Source of the DNA: Nymphalis io
Taxonomy: Eukaryota > Arthropoda > Insecta > Lepidoptera > Nymphalidae
Direction of reading: 5' to 3'
Assembly: GCF_905147045.1 (NCBI RefSeq)
Contig: NC_065908.1
Span: 1-64,000, forward strand
DNA length: 64,000 nt
Positions within the stretch are counted from its first letter, which is position 1. Each line of letters starts with the position of its first letter. Below are positions 8,622 through 18,261 of the stretch, one piece after another. The notes under the pieces are model-generated. The model ran no database searches. It was given only the letters and a program-made list of their open reading frames with translations, and was not told where the DNA came from. Position numbers and translations under genes: made by a program.

Positions 8622-10781
8622 GTGATACCACCCGACCTCACGGTGTATATAGGGTTACCAAGGTACAGGGGGCTCTGCCTTGGTGGACTTTTTATTTCCC
8701 CCATACTCGTGGGATTAAGTATGGAATTTATAAAGAATACAAAAAACAACAACGGACTCGGCGATCATATGGACAACGATAACATGGCGGTGGAGGCGGG
8801 CGCCCCAATAGCGCGCGCCGAAACCAAAGACACTCTCGTGTCCAAAAAACTGGTGGTCCGACTGGAACGACTCTCAGAGTCCGACTCGTCGGCCACCAGC
8901 ATGGTGATGGTCTCTTCGAGAGACCCCGCCTGTCGTCGGCGGAAGGGCGAGAAGCGGCCCCGTCCTGGGCCGGAGAGCTACTCCGGCTCCGAGAGCGACG
9001 CGGGTATGAGCGAAGGCGGCTTCTCGGGGTCAGGCATCAGCAAATGGCTGAAGCCCTCCCCCAAAAGGGGGCGTGGTCGACCGCCCACGACGGGCGAATA
9101 CGTCGGCCTCGGGCGCTCCCGCGAGGAGCTAAAAGCCGCTAAGGCAAAGGAGCGGCGGTACGAGGCGGAGGACGCACTGGCCGCGTACAGTGCGGCGGCC
9201 AAGGTGGCCACTGAAGAAAGGGCGGCCCGAGCAGAGAAACGCCAACCCGGCGTGACCGTGGACGTGCCGCAGACGTCTGCCGCGCTGGACGTGGCGGTGA
9301 AGGAGGCGCTCGACGTCGTTCTGCAGGTTGCCGACAGGTCGGGCAACCTGAAGGGCACGTTCGTTCGGGCCCTGAAGTCCGCCGCCGTCACCATTAAAGG
9401 TGCGGTGGCGGATCTAAGGGCCCTCACTGTGACGGAGGAGGTGGCGCGGCTGGAGGCGGCTAACACGCGACTCTCCGGCCAACTGGCTGAGCTGCGCCGG
9501 GAAGTCGCCGAAATGCGCCAGCGGCCGGTGGCGGCGACGGAGGCGAACCTCCAAAACGTCATGGAGGAGGCGCTGCGCGCGAACCGCGAGCAGTTCAGCA
9601 CGATGCTGAACGCTCGCCTCGAGGGCCTCGAGGGCCGCCTCCTTCCGGAGCCTCGGCTGCGGCCTCCACTCGCCGCTGACCGCCGTAGGGTAGCGCAGGC
9701 AGCGGCCGTAGCCGCGGCGGGAAAGGAGGCTCCAGCCGCCTCCCACGCAACTGAGGGCGTCGAGGCCAGCGCCACCAAGCCTGCTGCTGTCAGGCCGAAG
9801 CGGCCTAAGAGAAGTATGGCTGCCCAAGAGGCGGCAGCCAGGAGGGTGGCTCCTCAGTCGTCAGCGGAGCCGGCCGCCACTCCGGCCACGTGGAGCGCCG
9901 TGGTCGCTAGGAACAGGCCAAAGAAGGCAGAGAAGCCGGGCGCAAAGCCAGCGGCGGCGAAGCCGACTTCTTCCGGGGCCACCAAAAAGGTCCCGGTTAC
10001 GAGGAAACTCCGCCCCCCTCGCACCGCAGCGATAACGCTGACGCTGAAGCCCGGTGCTGAGGAAAAGGGGTGGAGCTACGAGAAGGCTCTGGCCCTGGCC
10101 AAAAGCCGGATCAGCCTCCGGGAGGTCGGCTTGACGGCGGTACGGTTCCGGACCGCGGCGACGGGAGCGCGGATGCTCGAGGTGCCGCCGGGCACCAACG
10201 AGATCGTCCAGATCCATCGACCCACAAAGTGTGTCGAACTAAGGGTACTAGACCTGGACGACTCCGTGACGGTGGCGGAAGCCGTGGCGGCGGTCGCTGA
10301 ACAAGGCGGCTGCCCTACCGCGGCCATTAAAGCGGGCATCATCGCTCGCGGCTCGAGCGGCTCGGGCTCTCTGTGGCTGAGCTGCCCCGTTTCGGCCGCG
10401 AAGAAGGTCGTGGAGGTAGGTCGCATAAGGGTCGGGTGGGTGTCGGCGCGAGTCATGCTGCTCGACCCCAGACCGCTGCACTGTTTCCGGTGCCTCGAGC
10501 GGGGGCACATGGGGGCAAAGTGTGACCGGGACGTCGACCGAAGCCGTCTGTGCTTCCGCTGCGGTCAGCCCGGTCACAAGGCTCGGGAGTGCTCCGCCGC
10601 CGTAGCCAGCTGCGTGGTCTGCACTGCGGCCGGTAAGCCAGCTGCCCATGCCGCCTGCAGCAAGTCGTGCCAGGGCGGAAAGGGCGCCGCGCAGAAGGAA
10701 AAGACAAGGAAGGTGGCGACGAAAGGCCCGGTAGCCACGTCTCCACGCACAGAGGCGGAGCCGATGGAGACCACGCAGTGA
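8622..10781 (+). CDS. SART-like ORF1 protein (zinc-knuckle RNA-binding protein)
   Basis: The frame is open for 719 codons. The first residues are shared with copy 1 but the DNA there is divergent. Close similarity starts near the ATG at 8769, so the real protein may be about 670 residues. The N-terminal third is charged and serine-rich, and the middle is alanine/arginine-rich with likely helical or coiled-coil stretches. Three C-terminal zinc knuckles follow: CFRCLERGHMGAKC, CFRCGQPGHKAREC and a variant starting CVVC. In this family ORF1p binds element RNA, forms the RNP and directs it to telomeres. The stop codon TGA (10779-10781) shares its A with the ORF2 ATG. Confidence 0.88.
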   Translation: MIPPDLTVYIGLPRYRGLCLGGLFISPILVGLSMEFIKNTKNNNGLGDHMDNDNMAVEAGAPIARAETKDTLVSKKLVVRLERLSESDSSATSMVMVSSRDPACRRRKGEKRPRPGPESYSGSESDAGMSEGGFSGSGISKWLKPSPKRGRGRPPTTGEYVGLGRSREELKAAKAKERRYEAEDALAAYSAAAKVATEERAARAEKRQPGVTVDVPQTSAALDVAVKEALDVVLQVADRSGNLKGTFVRALKSAAVTIKGAVADLRALTVTEEVARLEAANTRLSGQLAELRREVAEMRQRPVAATEANLQNVMEEALRANREQFSTMLNARLEGLEGRLLPEPRLRPPLAADRRRVAQAAAVAAAGKEAPAASHATEGVEASATKPAAVRPKRPKRSMAAQEAAARRVAPQSSAEPAATPATWSAVVARNRPKKAEKPGAKPAAAKPTSSGATKKVPVTRKLRPPRTAAITLTLKPGAEEKGWSYEKALALAKSRISLREVGLTAVRFRTAATGARMLEVPPGTNEIVQIHRPTKCVELRVLDLDDSVTVAEAVAAVAEQGGCPTAAIKAGIIARGSSGSGSLWLSCPVSAAKKVVEVGRIRVGWVSARVMLLDPRPLHCFRCLERGHMGAKCDRDVDRSRLCFRCGQPGHKARECSAAVASCVVCTAAGKPAAHAACSKSCQGGKGAAQKEKTRKVATKGPVATSPRTEAEPMETTQ

Positions 10782-10783
10782 TG
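10779..10783 (+). promoter_or_regulatory. Overlapping stop-start TGATG between ORF1 and ORF2
   Basis: The ORF1 stop (TGA, 10779-10781) and the ORF2 start (ATG, 10781-10783) share one base. The same overlap is present in copy 1 at 3219-3223 and 4548-4552. In Bombyx SART1 a UAAUG overlap supports termination-reinitiation of ORF2. The same mechanism here is inferred. Confidence 0.75.
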
Positions 10784-13700
10784 GCCCTGCGCTGCCTCCA
10801 GGCCAATATCAACCACTCTGCCAGGGCTCAGGACCTCCTAGTCCAAAGCATGGCAGAGTGGCAGATCAACGTGGCGGTGGTATCGGAGCCCTATTTCGTT
10901 CCCTCGCGGGACGACTGGGTCTCCGACCACGAACGGGTCGTGGCCATCGTCGCCCCTGCGGTCGCTGGCGCTCCGGCCATCGAGGGTGTGGCCAGGGGCA
11001 GGGGGTGCGTGCTGGCCGTCGTCGGCGGTGTGACGGTCGTCGCCGTCTACGCCTCGCCCAGTCGGAGTCTCGCCGAGTTTGAGCAGATGCTGGCAGAGGT
11101 CGAGACTCTGATCGGGCAAGCGGCGCCCGCACCGGTGTTGGTCGCGGGGGACTTCAACGCCAAATCAACGGCTTGGGGTTCTCCTGTGGCCGATGCCCGG
11201 GGAGAGGTGCTCGAGGAGTGGGCGGTCTCGTTGGGGCTGGCGGTCCTCAACAGTGGGTCGGAGAGCACGTGCGTGCGGCGGCAGGGCGAATCGATCGTGG
11301 ACATTACGTTCGCGTCCAACGCCCTGGCCCGCCGTGCTCAAAACTGGAGGGTCGAGACTGGCGTGGAGACACTGTCGGATCACCGATATATTCGGTTCGA
11401 TGTCTCTGCGTCGGCTCGTTGGGATATTCGGCCCACTGTTGTCGGAGGAACGGAAGGTCGTCCGCGTTGGTGCCTGGGCCGCCTCGACGGACAGTTGGCG
11501 AAGGAGGCGGCCATCGTCGAAGCTTGGGGGGCCGGTTCCGACCCGGTCCTCCGGATCGACCAGGAGGCCGACCGGATCGACGGCGCCCTGTCCCGAGTGT
11601 GCGACGCGGCGATGCCGAGGGCTAAGCCGCACCCGCAACGTCGGCGGGTGTACTGGTGGCGTCCGGAGCTCCGTCGGCTGCGCAAGGCGTGCGTGGCGGC
11701 ACGGCGCCGTTACGTTCGGTGTAGGAGACGAAGGGTTCGTGATGACGACGCGGAGGGGGTTTTCTACACCGGATATAGGACCGCCTGCCAGGCCCTACAG
11801 AAGGCCATAGCACAGGCCAAAGAGGCGGCGTGGGAGGAATGGCTGGAGACGCTCAACGGCGATCCGTGGGGGCGTCCGTATCGGGTCGTGAGACAAAAGC
11901 TCCGACCCTGGGCTCCTCCGCTGACCAGCAGTCTCCAGCCGCAGCTCTTGGCGAGGGTTGTGGACACGCTCTTCCCCGAGCGGGGAGAGTTCGTGCCACC
12001 GGCCATGGTGCCGCCCGCGAGCAGGCCCCAAGAGGAGGACGACGGGTCACCGGTGACTCCGATCACCGAGGCGGAATTGCAGGCGGCTGTCATCAGACTA
12101 GGGTCGAAAAAGACAGCCCCTGGGCCCGACGGAATCCCCGGTCGAGCCCTGAAGATCGCGTCGGAGGAACTCGGCGAGAGCATGCGGCGCCTCTTCACCG
12201 CATGCCTGTCTCAGGGTAGGTTCCCGCGACGGTGGAAAACGGGCACGCTCGTTCTGATCCGCAAGGACGGGCGTTCGTCCGATCAGCCGTCAGCCTACCG
12301 CCCGATCGTGTTGCTCGACGAGGTGAGCAAGCTCTTCGAGCGGGTGCTCGCTGCCCGTCTCGTCGGCAGTATGGAGCCGGGACTCGACGAGCGGCAATAC
12401 GGGTTCCGTCCCGGCCGCTCGACGCTCGACGCGATCGCCAGGGTAAGGGGCCTGGCCGAGGAGGAGGTGTCTCGGGGCGGGGTGGTGTTGGCAGTGTCGC
12501 TGGATATTTCCAATGCCTTCAACACCCTGCCCTGGGAAACGGTGATGGAGGCCCTGCGGTTCCACGGTGTGCCGGGCTACCTGCGGCGTACCGTGGCCGA
12601 TTACTTCTCGGGCAGGGCGGTGGCCTTCCCGACTGCGGACGGATGGGCCGTCAGGTCGTTGTCGTGCGGTGTTCCGCAGGGGTCGGTACTAGGACCGCTC
12701 CTGTGGTGCATCGGCTACGACTGGGTGCTGCGCGGGGCCACGTTGCGGGGGGTCAGCGTCACGTGCTACGCTGACGACACCCTCGTGTCGGCCCGCGGCA
12801 GTTCATACCGGGAGGCGGCCTATCGCGCCACGGCTGGGGTGGCGCACGTGGTCCACCGAATCCGCGCGTTGGGCCTCGAGGTGGCCCTACACAAATCCGA
12901 GGCCCTCGTCTTTCACGGGCCTCGGAACGCGCCACCTCCGGGGGCGGCGATAACGGTGGGCGGAACTTCCATCGCCGTCGGGTCGACGATGAAGTACCTG
13001 GGACTCGTGCTCGACGGCAGGTGGAAGTTCGAAGAGCACTTCCGGCGCTTGGCCCCAAAGTTGGTGGCTGCAGCCGGGGCGCTAGGGAGGATCCTCCCGA
13101 ACGTGGGTGGGCCAGGAGGTGCCTGCAGGCGCTTGTACACCGGCGTCGTGCGCTCGATGGCGCTCTACGGGGCGCCGATATGGGCGGACGCTCTGAGCGC
13201 CCGTAACGTCGCCTCGCTGCGACGTCCGCAGCGAGCGATGGCGCTCAGAGCGGCTCGGGCGTACCGCACGGTGTCGTACACCGCGGCGTGCCTGCTCGCC
13301 GGAAGCCCGCCATGGGACCTCGAGGCCGAGGCTAACTCGAGGGTCTATTGGCGGATCAAGGCGGCAGTGAGAGCGGAGGAGAACCGGCCCCACCCACGTG
13401 AGGTTCGGACGTGGCGAGAGGAGGCCCGCGAGAGGGTATTCGCCGAGTGGTCGGAGAGACTGGGTGTCCCGGGTGCTAGCCGGGACCTCGTTGCGGCCAT
13501 TCGGCCGGTGCTGAGGAAGTGGGTCGAGCGCAAGCACGGCCCACCCACGTATCACCTCACACAGCTTTTGACCGGCCACGGTTGTTTCGGCCGGTACCTG
13601 TGTGAGGTGGTCGGTAGGGAGCCGACGGTGGAGTGCCACCATTGTGGCGGAGGAGCCGTGGATACGGCGGAACACACGCGCGTAGAGTGCCCGGCTTGGG

Positions 13701-13945
13701 CGGAGCCTCGCGCGGTCCTATCCACGGCTGTAGGTGGGGACCTGTCGCTTCCGGCCGTCGTCGAGAAGATGGCCGGAAGCGAAGAGATCTGGGCGGCAGT
13801 GTCACGGTTCAGCGCATGTGTCATGTCGCAAAAGGAGGAGGCAGAGCGGGAGCGGGAGGACGACGTGGACTCGCTCCCGCAACGAAGAAGGAGACCTCTT
13901 CGACGGCGACGTGCCTTCGCAGGCCGGACGCTGCCGCAGAGTTAA
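10781..13945 (+). CDS. SART-like ORF2: APE endonuclease / reverse transcriptase
   Basis: The start chosen is the ATG at 10781-10783, which overlaps the ORF1 stop as TGATG; the frame is open upstream to 10667. This gives 1054 residues. Domains in order: APE-type endonuclease (LQANINHS, VSEPYF, AGDFNAKSTAWGS, SDHRYI; about residues 1-220), which would nick the telomeric repeat; a linker; RT (GPDGIPGRALK, AYRPIVLLDE, QYGFRPGRST, GVPQGSVLGP, catalytic YADD; about 430-720); and a C-terminal region with a C-X2-C...H-X4-C knuckle (CHHC...HTRVEC). It ends in an arginine-rich tail. No breaks were seen. Confidence 0.92.
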   Translation: MALRCLQANINHSARAQDLLVQSMAEWQINVAVVSEPYFVPSRDDWVSDHERVVAIVAPAVAGAPAIEGVARGRGCVLAVVGGVTVVAVYASPSRSLAEFEQMLAEVETLIGQAAPAPVLVAGDFNAKSTAWGSPVADARGEVLEEWAVSLGLAVLNSGSESTCVRRQGESIVDITFASNALARRAQNWRVETGVETLSDHRYIRFDVSASARWDIRPTVVGGTEGRPRWCLGRLDGQLAKEAAIVEAWGAGSDPVLRIDQEADRIDGALSRVCDAAMPRAKPHPQRRRVYWWRPELRRLRKACVAARRRYVRCRRRRVRDDDAEGVFYTGYRTACQALQKAIAQAKEAAWEEWLETLNGDPWGRPYRVVRQKLRPWAPPLTSSLQPQLLARVVDTLFPERGEFVPPAMVPPASRPQEEDDGSPVTPITEAELQAAVIRLGSKKTAPGPDGIPGRALKIASEELGESMRRLFTACLSQGRFPRRWKTGTLVLIRKDGRSSDQPSAYRPIVLLDEVSKLFERVLAARLVGSMEPGLDERQYGFRPGRSTLDAIARVRGLAEEEVSRGGVVLAVSLDISNAFNTLPWETVMEALRFHGVPGYLRRTVADYFSGRAVAFPTADGWAVRSLSCGVPQGSVLGPLLWCIGYDWVLRGATLRGVSVTCYADDTLVSARGSSYREAAYRATAGVAHVVHRIRALGLEVALHKSEALVFHGPRNAPPPGAAITVGGTSIAVGSTMKYLGLVLDGRWKFEEHFRRLAPKLVAAAGALGRILPNVGGPGGACRRLYTGVVRSMALYGAPIWADALSARNVASLRRPQRAMALRAARAYRTVSYTAACLLAGSPPWDLEAEANSRVYWRIKAAVRAEENRPHPREVRTWREEARERVFAEWSERLGVPGASRDLVAAIRPVLRKWVERKHGPPTYHLTQLLTGHGCFGRYLCEVVGREPTVECHHCGGGAVDTAEHTRVECPAWAEPRAVLSTAVGGDLSLPAVVEKMAGSEEIWAAVSRFSACVMSQKEEAEREREDDVDSLPQRRRRPLRRRRAFAGRTLPQS

Positions 13946-14302
13946 GGTGTGGTTGGCGGCGGAGCCAGTCTGTTGATCCGCCGCGGGGCTTCAAGCCCTG
14001 ACGCCCAGCCTCCAGTGGCGGACTCGGGGGAGTCCGTCACGTAACAGGACGGAGGCACAGAGAGGAGGGAGGCGCGCCCCAACATCCTGGCGCGCTCTCG
14101 AGATGGGTCGCCTTATGGCGACGACCGCTGGCGGGGTTGCGGTTGTAAGTCACAACGTTCCCGTGACCCCGCCGCCTTGCGGAGAGGCGGAAATCCGGGG
14201 AGGTTTTAGTGGGTAGGACGGTGGCCCTCTGCCCCGTGAGTCCCACATACCCGTCCCGGTCCCCCCGGACCGGGCGGCAGGCGTAAATGCCTTTCCTCCC
14301 CG

Positions 14303-14353
<51 letters not shown>

Positions 14354-14365
14354 TTAGGTTAGGTT
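14303..14365 (+). repeat. Poly(A) and TTAGG junction after the full-length SART
   Basis: Forty-nine A residues are followed by GGTTAGGTTAGGTT (14352-14365) and then by the 5' end of another copy. Confidence 0.95.
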
Positions 14366-14797
14366 GGGGTGCATGTCAGTCACTTCCACGTGGTGCACCC
14401 TGGGCAACGGGGTCGACCAGCAATCCGATGTTTTTCCGGAATGCTTGTCGATCGCGGCTGAGACTGACGCGGCGGAAGTGTCGCGGGCCGCTCCTGGGAC
14501 TTCTCTGTTGCGCAGAGTTGACCAGCGAGCGGCTCCGTGGCAAATAGGAGGACTCCGGGGTACTTTTGGGCCGCCGGAGAGAGAGAGGAGGAGTTGGTCT
14601 CCGGAGTCCTTTCGGGCTGCCGGAGACAGGAGTAGAGGAGTAGAGGAGGAGGGAGAGGCGGGTTCGTCCAGTTTCGGTGTCGATGCTGGGCGGACAGACT
14701 TCGGTCACCGCCTTCTCGAACTCGTTTCCCCATCCAGGCGCCAGCTTGTGGTGGGACCGAGGGCCTTGCCTTCACCGGCCGGGTCGAGAGGAGAAAA
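14366..14797 (+). mobile_element. SART-like 5'UTR stub truncated at its 3' side
   Basis: This matches the 5'UTRs at 7431 and 8147, then ends abruptly at GAGAAAAC/GCAG, where AT-rich DNA begins. LINE insertions are normally truncated at the 5' end, so a copy keeping only its 5' end implies a later deletion, a chromosomal breakpoint or an assembly join. Confidence 0.85.
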
Positions 14798-14799
14798 CG

Positions 14800-15250
14800 C
14801 AGTTTTAACGCAACATCATTTTAACTTATTAAATCATAAAACAATTTTTAAGAATTATTTAAACATTACTTAGAATTTTAGAATGTAAAACTAATAATAA
14901 AACATTTAAAAAACTGCAGTCACCTAATTAATACACTCACTTTAAAATAATGAAATTAAAGTTAACAATTTTATTGCAACACAATTTTAATTTATTAAAT
15001 TATGAAACAATTTTTAAGAATTATTTAAACACTGCTTAGAATTTTAGAATATAAAACTAATAATAAAAACATTTTAAAACGGCAAACAAATTTAGCACGC
15101 TGAGCGTAAAAAAAATGAAAACTATTTCTTTTGATGTTACAGAAATTCATAAACAAAAATAACCATTGTTACTTATAAATTGTAAGTTTAATTGTAGCAA
15201 TTTTTTTGTTAATTTAGAACGTAAAATTAATAAGCAAAACATCTTTATAA
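14800..15250. repeat. Diverged AT-rich tandem repeat, period about 160 bp
   Basis: The segment at about 14805-14912 recurs at about 14970-15079, sharing the block from ACAATTTTTAAGAATTATTT onward, with indels and substitutions. A weaker third copy lies at about 15160-15245. No coding potential is visible. It directly adjoins the edge of the SART array and may be a subtelomeric-type satellite remnant. The rest to 15600 is AT-rich without visible features. Confidence 0.6.
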
Positions 15251-15630
15251 ACAACTAACGGTGTTAACGGAACTTGGAACGTTTTATGATGTCTAGAATA
15301 ATGCAACTTATTTACTTAAATGTAATCAAAATAACTAAACAATGATGTGTTGTTTTTTATAAATCTAGATAATAGTTTTACAATTGAATTTTTAATTTAA
15401 AGTTTAACTTTTTAACAAATAAGGAGTAATTGTTCGTCTCTTAAAATACTTCTCAACCATTACACCTTTTTAATATTACTTAGTCAAATCATACATTTTA
15501 ATCATAACATTACTTAGTAAAATAAACTTGTAAATTAATTTAGTAATATTAACATAATTTGGATTTAGGAAAGAGTTTTATGATTTTACGTCGATAAATA
15601 TAACTTCAATAGTACACCGGGATAACATCA

Positions 15631-15661
15631 CTTGCGGGCTCGCAAGGCGGAGGCGGCTAGT
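15631..15661 (+). mobile_element. Possible Helitron 3' end (hairpin + CTAG/T)
   Basis: The perfect short hairpin CTTGCG-GGCT-CGCAAG (15631-15646) is followed ten bases later by CTAG (15657-15660) and then T. Helitron 3' ends have a short GC hairpin shortly upstream of CTRR, with insertion between A and T. No 5' TC end or helicase was found, so at best this is a non-autonomous end. Confidence 0.35.
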
Positions 15662-15711
15662 GTAGAACATTCTTCCCGACTGTACTGGCCGTCGTCGTGT
15701 TTGGACTCTAC

Positions 15712-16165
15712 TACCACTTACCATCAGGTGGAGTAGTCATTTGTCTTCCCGGCAAATATAAAAAAGTATTCCTTTATTGCTATGTGCACCACTTCATTGA
15801 TAATCTCAACATGACTCTCAATTCCTCTTATTCTTTGTCCAAACCCTCTTTCCAGTTCAGCTGGGGTCGGGTCTCCTTATACGTCTGCGTCAAAGAGCTT
15901 TGTTCTGGCTTGTCGGTGTACTCAGATTCTCTTTCTGGGTCTCTTTTTGCATGTTTGACCACCAGGTTGCGGGCGGTCGCCCTCTTCCCCGCGGTAAGTC
16001 CGGGATATTTAAGGCTTTCTTGATGAGATGGTCATCGTCATGTCTCAGGATATGGCCGTACCAGCGCAGTCGACATTTCTTTTTCAACAATTGGTTTTAC
16101 CTTGAACGATCCCCTGACATACTCATTCCTTACTTTGCCGTAATTCGTACAGATTAATTTTAGGA
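15712..16165 (-). pseudogene. LINE fragment, C-terminal end of ORF2 and 3' tail (minus strand)
   Basis: Read right to left, an NEYVRGSFKV-like stretch (one frame) is followed by a stretch beginning CRLRWYGHILRHDDDHL (another frame, to about 15890). This is the conserved C-terminal arginine-rich block found in many insect RTE/Jockey-type ORF2 proteins. It is followed leftwards by a decayed tail and a CACCTGATGGTAAGTGG-type 3'UTR motif near 15715-15735. The frame changes at least once and only the last few hundred bases remain, so this is a 5'-truncated dead copy. The exact clade is uncertain. Confidence 0.7.
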
Positions 16166-16547
16166 TGTGCTCGATGAGAGGTAGTTTTCATTCCAAGAAT
16201 TCCATCCATGAGAATATATCATTTGAATTTGAAAGTATATACTTCCCTCTTAAAGTGTGCTTCCCCATGACAATCAAAAGTCCCATTGCCTGTCGTTGAA
16301 CATGGCCGGCACTGATTTTAATGAGAAGTGGACAGATGGACAGTTATTATGTTGCATGCTCCAATGTGAGCTCTGCGAGTAACTAAGTAATTTTTTTTCC
16401 CCAAAAGGAAATACCGCTAACATCGTTTTTTGATATAAATAAGATGTATATAAATTGTAATATCAGAATCGCTGACTAATATTACAATTTATATTAGTTT
16501 CGGAGTCAGAGGTCCACCACCTATGTTGCTTATGTAAAAACCTTAGA

Positions 16548-16645
16548 TATGGACAAATGGGCCACCTGATGTTAAATGGTCACCATTGTCCTTAGATATT
16601 GGCTATGTAAGAAATATTAACCATTCCCTACCACCGTTTACAAAG
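16548..16645 (+). repeat. Partial copy of a lepidopteran short interspersed repeat
   Basis: It shares GGGCCACCTGATG...GGTCACC...ATTGGC...TGTAAGAAAT with the fuller copy at 44499-44780. It is truncated and diverged. The flanking stretch (16166-17050) is AT-rich with no gene recognised. Confidence 0.65.
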
Positions 16646-17061
16646 AGTAATTTTTGATTGATTAATTATAAATAAAGTTTACAGTGAGTTTAATAGTTTT
16701 GTTTAACCTGAGATTGATAGAATAAAAAAAAAATTATTGGTATGCTTGATCATTTAGAATATTAACAATATCCAACAGTGTGGATAGATGTCGGGGTATT
16801 TAAGCAACATAATCATATAATATCATAGATCGGAAGATTTGTATAAAATATTGTTTTCTTCAATCCATTTAAGTCACTTTGAAATATGTTAAGTGAAACT
16901 ACAGGGATTTACAGTAAGTTATGATCAGTCACTGATGATTATTGAAAGAGTAATCATAAATATAAAAATAAAAAACCGTTTACCTTAATTTTTTTCTAAC
17001 CAGAATAGCATTTCATGGTTCTTAATTTAAAATCACAGACTTCTTAACAATCATTATCCTT

Positions 17062-17098
17062 TCTTTATACTTAAGTGCGAGCGAAGCCAGGGGCTAGT
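17062..17098 (+). mobile_element. Possible Helitron-type 3' end
   Basis: A GCGAGCGAAGCCAGGGGCTAG motif ends in CTAG/T. GCGAAGCC...GGGG-CTAGT termini are common in lepidopteran repeats, from memory. No hairpin is clearly perfect and no other end was located. The surrounding 17100-18000 is AT-rich with no gene seen. Confidence 0.3.
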
Positions 17099-18023
17099 AC
17101 TAAATAAAATCACAGACTTTGCCAAGGCTACTCAGTTTATTATCCTATCTTTTTCAAACAAATGTAACATTTAAATAAAAAACAAATCCAAAAAAATTTG
17201 ACTTACATAAAAAAATAATTATACTTATGTTTTAATGAAACCAAAAATAAGGCAATTAAAAACAAATGTTGTCCATTGAACTTGACACACATTTTAATAA
17301 GCTGCTTATGGGCTTACACATACAATATAGAAAAAGTATATAATATAAAAAAGCAGTTATATAACAATTTTGATTAAAGTTCAAAAAGCGGTCATTTGAC
17401 CATTCTAAGAGGTTTAGTGTTAATTATTATTATTAATTTTTAAGGGAAACTTACAATGTTATGACACTTATAGCATATTAATATAAAATAATACATACAT
17501 CAGCCTAGTTTCCATCAATAGCAACTAAACAATTACTAAAATTAACAAAAACAAAACCTACATAAAATCACATTGCTAACACATGTAACAATAATATTAA
17601 GTGAAATCAATCAAGGTGTAGTAAGATATTTTGTGTAACCAAATAAAATTAATTATTTAAACAAAAATTTAACAAAAACAAAACAAATTAAATCACATAG
17701 CTAAACATTGTAATATTGAATAAGATCAATAAAAGTACAGTAAATAAATAATTTTTACATAAAAAAATATCTTTTTTACCCATGTATTAAATGCCAAGTA
17801 AGAATATGACTACAATTGCAGATTTATAACAAACTAAAAGATTGCATATTAAGATGTGTTCATACAATCATATATAAATTAATATATTATATTTTTACCT
17901 TATTTATTTATTTTATATCAAATTACCAACAAAAGTTATAATAATACAACAACCAATATATAATTTAGGCTAAGCAGATTAATTGCACTTTTAATTGTAT
18001 AAATTACACTGTGCTTTTTATTA

Positions 18024-18025
<2 letters not shown>

Positions 18026-18098
<73 letters not shown>

Positions 18099-18260
18099 TA
18101 CAAACTATATATATATATATAGTATTATTTACAATATATAAATAGTTTGTAAATAATATATATAATATTATTTACAAACTATTTATATATATATTATTAT
18201 TTACAAATATATATATTATTATTTGTAAACGTAAGTACTATTGTAAATGTAAGTATATAT
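18026..18260. repeat. (AT)n microsatellite followed by inverted AT-rich repeats
   Basis: A nearly pure (TA)n run (about 18028-18094) is followed by several copies of ATTATTTACAAACTAT and of its complement TAGTTTGTAAATAAT (for example 18094-18112 and 18143-18160). These can fold into hairpins. Confidence 0.9.
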
Positions 18261-18261
18261 T

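Larger units (their letters stand above)
8147..14351 (+). mobile_element. SART-like telomere-specific non-LTR retrotransposon, apparently intact
   Basis: The element is about 6.2 kb: 5'UTR (8147-8621 or somewhat longer), ORF1, overlapping ORF2, 3'UTR (13946-14302) and a 49-base poly(A) (14303-14351). TTAGG repeats lie on both sides. Both ORFs are open. R1-clade identity rests on the ORF1 zinc knuckles, APE endonuclease, YADD RT and C-terminal CCHC knuckle. The poly(A)/GGTTAGG junction, the overall length and the stop-start overlap fit SART better than TRAS, which is inserted in the opposite orientation, but this assignment is from memory of the families. Confidence 0.9.

Noticed and set aside
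329..14365. TRAS rather than SART identity for the telomeric elements
   Set aside because: Not fully excluded. The poly(A)/GGTTAGG junction, the length of about 6.2 kb and the stop-start overlap fit SART better from memory. A phylogeny of the RT domain (10781-13945) against TRAS1, SART1 and R1 would decide.
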